Source: Geobacter sp. (GTDB taxonomy: Bacteria > Desulfobacterota > Desulfuromonadia > Geobacterales > Geobacteraceae). From it: 11,686 nt of DNA. This document shows positions 7,253 through 11,686 of the stretch, piece after piece. Both the position numbers and the translations under genes were made by a program. The stretch spans positions 1-11,686 of the forward strand of contig RPRC01000199.1 in NCBI GenBank assembly GCA_003857395.1. The letters run 5' to 3'. Within the stretch, counting starts at the first letter, position 1, and every line of letters starts with the position of its first letter. The notes under the pieces are model-generated. The model did not search any database and was not told the origin of the DNA. It worked only from the letters and a program-made list of their open reading frames with translations.

Positions 7253-7774
7253 TTGGAAAGGGTCTCGATCAGGATGGGGGATATCGCCACGCTGGAAGTG
7301 GATGCCATTGTGAATGCCGCCAACAGCACGCTTCTGGGTGGAGCCGGGGTCGACGGCATGATTCACTGGGCTGCCGGGAGCGGCCTTCTGGAGGAGTGTC
7401 GAACCATCGGCTGGTGTCCAACGGGAGAGGCGAGAATAACGGCAGGCTACAATCTTCCGGCTCTTTTCGTGATCCATACGGTAGGGCCGGTCTACGGATT
7501 GGACAGGGAAAACGCGCCGCGGCTCCTTGCTTCCTGTTACGAAAATTGCCTGGCACTGGCCGTGCAGCACACTATCCGGACCATTGCCTTTCCTGCCATC
7601 AGTTGCGGTGCCTACGGGTACCCGGTAGAAGAGGCGTGCAAAATTGCTTTGGACACGACCATTTCTTTCCTGGAGCACAATGATATACCGGAAAAAGTGT
7701 TCTTCGTCCTCTATTCCTGCCGTGACTATACTGCCTATTGGGAGTATTATGCGACGAAAATGGCGAATGGTTGA
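7253..7774 (+). CDS. Macro-domain protein (ADP-ribose binding; YmdB/MacroD-like)
   Basis: A single-domain 173-residue protein. Start: TTG at 7253, preceded by GGGGAGG (7241-7247) with 5 nt spacing. The next in-frame ATG (7274) would remove the first beta strand, so TTG is preferred. Macro signatures: GDIATLEVDAIVNAANS with N21 and N24, LLGGAGVDGMIHWAAG (29-41), CPTGEARIT-GY-LPA, VIHTVGPVYG, and the ribose-phosphate loop SCGAYGYP at 117-124. Many relatives have STGVYGYP, so C118 replaces the usual Thr. MacroD-type enzymes remove acetyl from O-acetyl-ADP-ribose or ADP-ribose from protein side chains; others only bind ADP-ribose. It is presumably cytoplasmic. It is followed on the same strand, 153 bp away, by an ECF sigma gene with no obvious terminator between, so cotranscription is possible. 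No ADP-ribosyltransferase partner is seen. Confidence 0.93.
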   Translation: MERVSIRMGDIATLEVDAIVNAANSTLLGGAGVDGMIHWAAGSGLLEECRTIGWCPTGEARITAGYNLPALFVIHTVGPVYGLDRENAPRLLASCYENCLALAVQHTIRTIAFPAISCGAYGYPVEEACKIALDTTISFLEHNDIPEKVFFVLYSCRDYTAYWEYYATKMANG

Positions 7775-7840
7775 TTACCGTACCGCTGCGCGAACGGTGG
7801 CGAACTTCGTTTGCCGGGAACCGCGAAAGGGTTTGGCGAA
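7761..7840 (+). repeat. Three TGGCGAA direct repeats and a small hairpin before the sigma gene
   Basis: TGGCGAA occurs at 7761-7767 (inside the end of the macro gene), 7798-7804 and 7834-7840, with steps of 37 and 36 bp. The middle copy is part of a small hairpin GGCGAAC-TTC-GTTTGCC (7799-7815; seven pairs, one G-T). The block also contains GAACTT (7802-7807) and GGAACC (7817-7822), which resemble -35 elements used by ECF sigma factors, but I see no convincing matching -10. This is an observation, not an identified site. Confidence 0.35.
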
Positions 7841-7927
7841 GTACGGAAGGATTCAGGTTCAGGGTTCTTTCGAAATACATTGGATGGAGCGGATCCGGGA
7901 ACAAAATCCGCTGTGAGACTGTCAAGT

Positions 7928-8542
7928 ATGATACGGAGTAAAAAACGCTTGCTACCGGACGAGGATGCCGAACTCGTTGCCTCCTGCCGTGCGGGGGACC
8001 TGAGCGCTTTCGAGACCCTGGTCAAAAAGCACCAGACGCGGATGTTCACCCTTGCTTTTCGGGTTCTCGGGAATCAGGAGGATGCCGGGGAGGTCGTACA
8101 GGATGCCTTTGTTTCCGCCTACCGCGGATTGGGAAAATTTCGCGGTGACGCAGCCTTCACCACCTGGCTTACGACCATCACCGTTAACCTCGCTCGCAAT
8201 CGCCTGCAGCAGATGGTAAGCCGAAGGTCGCGCGAGGTATGTTCCCTGGATGATCCGATTCCGGGCTGTGGAGAGTGCAATAAAGCCAACGATCCGCCTT
8301 CTGCTGGTCCCTCTGCCCTTGAGTTGCTGGAGAGAGAAGAAATTCGTCAGAGAGTTCAGGGCTGCATCAACGGCCTTGAGCCTGGATTTCGAGAGGCTCT
8401 GGTTCTGCGGGATGTGGAAGAATATTCCTATGGGGAGATTGGAACGATGCTGAGTCTGGCTGAAGGGACGGTCAAATCTCGCATTGCCAGAGCTCGTGAG
8501 GCAATCAGGGCCTGCCTGAAGAGAGTTGTAGGGGAATTTTAA
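7928..8542 (+). CDS. ECF-family RNA polymerase sigma factor (sigma-70 family, group 4)
   Basis: About 204 residues from ATG at 7928, a usual ECF length. Sigma region 2 covers about 15-90 (CRAGDLSAFETLVKKHQ, GNQEDAGEVVQDAFVSAYRG, FTTWLTTITVNLARNRL). Region 4 covers about 135-197 with its helix-turn-helix (LRDVEEYSYGEIG, SLAEGTVKSRIARARE). The linker is longer than usual, rich in Pro/Gly, and carries C114-x2-C117. The start is uncertain: the frame is open upstream to TTG 7811, GTG 7913 is also in frame, and none has a good ribosome binding site; ATG 7928 suits the family best. The stop overlaps the start of the anti-sigma gene by one base (TAATG), a sign of translational coupling. The protein would direct polymerase to a stress or envelope regulon, commonly including its own operon. 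The target promoters are not known. Confidence 0.93.
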   Translation: MIRSKKRLLPDEDAELVASCRAGDLSAFETLVKKHQTRMFTLAFRVLGNQEDAGEVVQDAFVSAYRGLGKFRGDAAFTTWLTTITVNLARNRLQQMVSRRSREVCSLDDPIPGCGECNKANDPPSAGPSALELLEREEIRQRVQGCINGLEPGFREALVLRDVEEYSYGEIGTMLSLAEGTVKSRIARAREAIRACLKRVVGEF

Positions 8543-9561
8543 TGGACCATGATTCCATTCGTCATATGCTGTCGGAATATCTGGACGGGGCAGTTACGCC
8601 TGCTGAGAAGTTGCTGATTGAAACGCATCTCAAGGAGTGCTGCGACTGCAGAAATGCCCTGCGCGAACTGGAAAAGACGATTCACCATGTCCGGAACCTC
8701 GGGGAGGTGGAACCGCCCCCCTGGCTGGCGGTCAAGGTAATGGCGCGGGTCAGGGAGGAGGCCGGCCGGAAAAAAGGAGTGCTGCGCCGCCTGCTTCTGG
8801 TGCCGTTGCGCTGGAGAGTTTCCGTAGAAGCTGTTGCCTTGGTATTTCTCAGCGTAACCGGCTATCTCGTCTACCAAAATGTCTCATCGGAGATGAAGCA
8901 GATAGTTCCCCTGTCCGGCGTAATTAGAGAGGAATCGGCGCCATCGGTTCCGCCACCGGCTGAATCCCCGAAGGTTCCGGAAGCACGTGCGCCTCAAGTG
9001 AAAAGACCACCCGCAGCCACCGAAGGGAAGCAAGGTGCTGGTCCGGCTCCCCTTACCCTCCCCGAAGAACCTTTTTCCGATTCACGCCAGGAAGAATTCG
9101 AGCCGCTGCTGCCGTCGCCTGCAGAGTCTCCCCTTATGGCTGAAGACAGGGGGATGGATGATTATCGGATGCAGGAGAGGAGTTCAGCCAAATCAGCATC
9201 TCCGCCAGCAGAACTTTCTTTCCCGGAAAAAGAACAAAGGGCCCCTTCCGGGATTGTGAGGAAAAAGGCTCTTCCCTCGACAGGGGTGGAGGTGCTGCGG
9301 CTCGAAATAATTGTTGCCGATGCTGATTCTGCCCAGCGGAAGATTGAACGGGAGGCTGCTCGATATGGCGGGATAATCGTGCGAAAGGACGCTCATTTGG
9401 CGGGTGAGAGGGGTCTTGTCGTACAGCTGCAGCGGAAAGCGGTTCATGGTTTCATTGAACAGCTGAAACAGTTGGGTTCTGTGCGGGGTGCGGTTTCGGA
9501 GGCCCCGGAAGGGACTCCTGTCGTTGAGATGTATCTTGCCGTGACAACCGGCCAGGAGTAG
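8542..9561 (+). CDS. Membrane-anchored zinc-finger anti-sigma factor with periplasmic C-terminal domain
   Basis: A 339-residue partner of the sigma factor just upstream; its ATG overlaps the sigma stop by one base, and AGGGGA (8530-8535) is 6 nt upstream. Residues 1-40 are a zinc-finger anti-sigma (ZAS) domain: SEYLDG, then H29-x3-C33-x2-C36, with an extra C34. One membrane segment lies at about 93-111 (VSVEAVALVFLSVTGYLVY), which puts the N-terminus in the cytoplasm and the rest in the periplasm. Residues about 120-247 are Pro/Glu/Ser-rich and probably unstructured. A folded-looking domain at about 248-338 (LEIIVADADSAQRKIEREA, GLVVQL, FIEQLKQLG) has a beta-alpha-beta pattern somewhat like DUF2275 or DUF4349 regions; this is a guess. 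Membrane anti-sigmas of this plan usually release the sigma after proteolysis or a redox/zinc change. No protease gene is in the window. Confidence 0.88.
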   Translation: MDHDSIRHMLSEYLDGAVTPAEKLLIETHLKECCDCRNALRELEKTIHHVRNLGEVEPPPWLAVKVMARVREEAGRKKGVLRRLLLVPLRWRVSVEAVALVFLSVTGYLVYQNVSSEMKQIVPLSGVIREESAPSVPPPAESPKVPEARAPQVKRPPAATEGKQGAGPAPLTLPEEPFSDSRQEEFEPLLPSPAESPLMAEDRGMDDYRMQERSSAKSASPPAELSFPEKEQRAPSGIVRKKALPSTGVEVLRLEIIVADADSAQRKIEREAARYGGIIVRKDAHLAGERGLVVQLQRKAVHGFIEQLKQLGSVRGAVSEAPEGTPVVEMYLAVTTGQE

Positions 9562-9601
9562 TCGGATAAGATTCTGGCCGGCCAGCGGATACTTGCGATG
9601 A

Positions 9602-9649
9602 GACGGTGTTCCACCCGCAGGATGCCGCCACTGCGAGATTCACACCGTC
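9602..9649. other. Nested inverted repeat between convergent anti-sigma and greA genes
   Basis: GACGGTGT (9602-9609) pairs perfectly with ACACCGTC (9642-9649). Inside it CGCAG (9616-9620) pairs with CTGCG (9631-9635), leaving symmetric 6-nt internal loops and a 10-nt apical loop. It fills most of the 97-bp gap between two convergent genes, where a shared terminator is expected. It has no T-run on either strand, so it is not a canonical intrinsic terminator. A 12-bp palindrome, CTGGCCGGCCAG, lies nearby at 9574-9585. Confidence 0.35.
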
Positions 9650-9658
9650 GGAAACTGC

Positions 9659-10135
9659 TCAGAGATACTTAATGTCGAGGATTTCGTATTCCTTCAGGCC
9701 GGAGGGTACCTTTACCCGGACCGTATCATCCAGTCGGTGACCGATCAAGGCCTTTCCCACCGGGGATGAACAGGACATCTTGCCCAGCTTGATGTCCGCT
9801 TCGTCCTCTCCCACGATCCGGTAGGTAACTTCTTCATCCGTCATGGTATCGTACAGTGTCACTGTGGCGCCAAAAACCACTTTGTCCGGCTTAAGGTTTG
9901 AAAGATCAACAACATAGGCGCGGGACAGCTTGTCCTTGAGCTCAAGGATTCGGCCTTCGATAAATCCCTGCCGGTGTTTTGCGGCATCATACTCCGCATT
10001 TTCCGAAAGATCCCCGTGTGCGCGTGCTTCGGCAATATCCTGGATGACTTTCGGGCGCTCTTCCCTGATGAAGCGTTTTAACTCTTCCTGCAGGAATTCG
10101 AAACTTTCCCTGGTCATGGGCACTGAATGGGACAT
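9659..10135 (-). CDS. greA: Transcription elongation factor GreA
   Basis: The 158-residue length is that of the family. GreA enters the secondary channel of RNA polymerase and stimulates cleavage of backtracked transcripts. The N-terminal coiled coil (about 8-75) carries the acidic tip GDLSENAEYDAAK with the conserved Asp and Glu residues, and FIEGRILELKDKL. The C-terminal FKBP-like domain (about 80-158) has VVFGATVTLYD, YRIVGEDEAD, SPVGKALIG and VKVPSGLKEYEIL. ATG at 10135 gives MSHSVPMTRESFEFLQ; an AGGAGG lies on the reverse strand at 10152-10147, with an 11-nt spacing that is somewhat long. An internal ATG seven codons on (MTRES) is a possible alternative. The gene lies downstream of carB on the same strand but 200 bp away, with a terminator-like hairpin in the gap, so it probably has its own promoter. 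Confidence 0.97.
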   Translation of the reverse strand: MSHSVPMTRESFEFLQEELKRFIREERPKVIQDIAEARAHGDLSENAEYDAAKHRQGFIEGRILELKDKLSRAYVVDLSNLKPDKVVFGATVTLYDTMTDEEVTYRIVGEDEADIKLGKMSCSSPVGKALIGHRLDDTVRVKVPSGLKEYEILDIKYL

Positions 10136-10261
10136 TATAGTGCAATCCTCCTGTTACGATGTTAAGGCAGCATGGTAGCTGGCTGCCGGGTGCGAGGCGA
10201 TTATTTCGCGGTGAGCTTGTTGCGCCGTGCCTCAGGACCTTCCGGGGACGGCTTTGCCGCG

Positions 10262-10296
10262 TGTAAAATGTGAGGGGCAGCCGAACAGGCCGCCCC
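10262..10296 (-). terminator. Terminator-like hairpin after carB
   Basis: Read on the reverse strand, GGGGCGGCC (10296-10288), loop TGTTC (10287-10283) and GGCTGCCCC (10282-10274) form a 9-bp stem with one G-U pair, 40 nt after the carB stop. The T-run is weak (TCACATTTTACA), so termination may be partial. It lies in the 200-bp gap 10136-10335 before greA. The rest of that gap shows no gene; AATAAT on the reverse strand within it could be a -10 element but has no good -35 partner. Confidence 0.55.
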
Positions 10297-10335
10297 ATGC
10301 ATGGTGTCTCAGGTTTTGGTAAAGTTTCCAGCGTG

Positions 10336-11686
10336 CTAGAGGTAGTCCTGCAGAGCTTTCGCGTCCAGGTCCTTGCCCAGCATGGCAAGTATGCCGTCAA
10401 CAGCTGCCTTGGCTCCGGAGGTCGTTGTGAAATAGGCGATGTTGTTGACCAGAGTATTCCGGCGGATGGAGAAGGAGTCGGCAACCGCCTGTGCCCCCTG
10501 CGTGGTGTTGATTACCATGCAGATATCGTTGTTTTTTATCGAGTCAACGATATGGGGTCGTCCCTCAACAACCTTGTTTACTACCTTGACCGGGATACCT
10601 TTTTCCTGCAGATAGGAAGCGGTTCCACGCGTAGCAACCAGTTGAAAACCATTATCATACAGCTTTTTCGCAGGACTGACAATATGTTTTTTGTCGCTGT
10701 CACGGACACTGAGGAAAACCGAACCCGACAGGGGAAGCCTGACTCCGGCACCCAGTTGCGCTTTGGCAAAAGCGCGGGCAAAATCAACGTCGATGCCCAT
10801 AACCTCTCCGGTTGACTTCATCTCCGGTCCGAGAATAGTGTCCACACCCGGAAACTTGACGAACGGAAATACCGATTCCTTGACCGCGATGTGTTTCGGT
10901 TCTATCTCCGTTTCGATCCCCAGTTCTTTTAGTGTCTTGCCTGCCATGATGCGAGCCGCAAGTTTTGCCAGGGGACGGCCGGTGGCCTTTGAGACAAATG
11001 GTACGGTACGCGATGCCCGCGGATTTACCTCCAGGATGTAGATCTCGCCATCCCTGATTGCAAACTGCACGTTCATGAGGCCCTTGACCCCGAGTTCCAG
11101 GGCCATGAGTCTTGTCTGGCGCTTAATTTCATCAATTGTCTCACGAGAAATCGAATAGGGGGGGAGTGAACAGGCCGAATCTCCGGAATGAATCCCGGCT
11201 TCTTCGATATGCTCCATGATCCCGCCAATGATTACCTCTTGACCGTCACAGAGGGCGTCCACATCGATCTCGATAGCCTCATCGAGGAACTTGTCGATCA
11301 GGATGGGATGCTCGGGAGATGCCTGGACCGCGGTGGTCATGTAGCGGCGCAGTCCTTCCACATCATAGACGATCTCCATGGCTCGACCACCGAGAACATA
11401 GGAGGGGCGGACAACGACCGGATAGCCGATCCGTTCCGCGATCTTTTCCGATTCTTCAAAGGAGCGTGCCGTGCCATTTTCCGGCTGCCGCAGGTGAAGT
11501 TTGTGGAGCATGACCTGAAAGCGCTCCCGGTCTTCCGCGCGGTCGATGGCGTCGGGGGACGTCCCGATGATGGGCACGCCGGCTTTTTCCAGGGCGACCG
11601 CCAGTTTAAGGGGTGTCTGGCCGCCAAACTGGACAATGACACCGTAGGGTTTTTCTTTATCAACGATATTAAGCACATCCTCGTAG
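10336..11686 (-). CDS. carB: Carbamoyl-phosphate synthase large subunit, C-terminal part (5' end outside window)
   Basis: The reverse-strand frame is open to the window edge and ends at TAG (10338-10336), giving about 450 residues that correspond to roughly residue 620 to the end of E. coli CarB (1073 residues). An internal GTG at 11676 is not the real start; the codons before it (YED) continue the CarB alignment. The part seen holds the second ATP-grasp domain, which phosphorylates carbamate ([86 protein letters not shown]), then [14 protein letters not shown], and the C-terminal MGS-like allosteric domain (about 10345-10760; [33 protein letters not shown]) that binds UMP and ornithine in E. 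coli. The enzyme makes carbamoyl phosphate for pyrimidine and arginine synthesis, with CarA as partner. Confidence 0.97.
   Translation of the reverse strand, partial: YEDVLNIVDKEKPYGVIVQFGGQTPLKLAVALEKAGVPIIGTSPDAIDRAEDRERFQVMLHKLHLRQPENGTARSFEESEKIAERIGYPVVVRPSYVLGGRAMEIVYDVEGLRRYMTTAVQASPEHPILIDKFLDEAIEIDVDALCDGQEVIIGGIMEHIEEAGIHSGDSACSLPPYSISRETIDEIKRQTRLMALELGVKGLMNVQFAIRDGEIYILEVNPRASRTVPFVSKATGRPLAKLAARIMAGKTLKELGIETEIEPKHIAVKESVFPFVKFPGVDTILGPEMKSTGEVMGIDVDFARAFAKAQLGAGVRLPLSGSVFLSVRDSDKKHIVSPAKKLYDNGFQLVATRGTASYLQEKGIPVKVVNKVVEGRPHIVDSIKNNDICMVINTTQGAQAVADSFSIRRNTLVNNIAYFTTTSGAKAAVDGILAMLGKDLDAKALQDYL

Noticed and set aside
7811..7927. N-terminal extension of the sigma factor from TTG 7811
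   Set aside because: The extra 39 residues do not look like sigma region sequence, there is no RBS, and the DNA there holds repeats and a hairpin more typical of a control region.
10295..10304. CCATGCATGG palindrome downstream of carB
   Set aside because: A 10-bp self-complementary word with no loop, next to a better terminator-like hairpin; likely chance.
11337..11678. Minus-strand 113-codon frame with ATG at 11678
   Set aside because: Out of frame with carB, which is clearly coding through this stretch.

Overview
The window looks like ordinary chromosome from a Geobacter-like member of the Desulfuromonadia. No single feature proves this. The case rests on a Cache-PAS-PAS hybrid kinase of a type common there, a carB/greA pair, an SPINDLY-type O-GlcNAc transferase, strong GGAGG ribosome binding sites and moderate-to-high G+C. 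I see no insertion sequence, phage gene, CRISPR array, tRNA or rRNA.

Layout. (1) 1-2359, minus: the N-terminal 786 residues of an SPINDLY/OGT-type protein with twelve TPRs and a catalytic region cut off by the window edge. (2) 2596-5166, plus: a divergent membrane hybrid histidine kinase (Cache, two PAS, HisKA, HATPase, REC). (3) 5401-6741, plus: NADP-type glutamate dehydrogenase gdhA, behind a 234-bp leader with a perfect GTTCTC-N7-GAGAAC inverted repeat. (4) 6855-7049, plus: a 64-residue protein resembling the YjfB-type putative motility family, directly behind a near-consensus sigma-28 (FliA) promoter and followed by a strong intrinsic terminator. (5) 7253-7774, plus: a macro-domain (ADP-ribose-binding) protein with a TTG start and its own sigma-70-like promoter. 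(6) 7928-9561, plus: an ECF sigma factor and a membrane-anchored zinc-finger anti-sigma factor, overlapping by one base. (7) 9659-10135, minus: greA. (8) 10336-11686, minus: the C-terminal part of carB, with its start outside the window.

How they fit together. carB and greA run in the same direction, but a terminator-like hairpin lies between them. The sigma/anti-sigma pair is a self-contained envelope-signalling switch. The macro gene lies 153 bp upstream on the same strand and could share its transcript. gdhA has no visible terminator of its own, so its transcript may run on into the small motility-like gene, which also has its own promoter. The OGT-like protein and the kinase share only an intergenic region.

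I did not find a clearly new multigene system. The best leads are the isolated sigma-28-driven small gene, the ECF/anti-sigma pair with an unassigned periplasmic domain and a neighbouring macro protein, three evenly spaced TGGCGAA copies before the sigma gene, and the gdhA leader palindrome.
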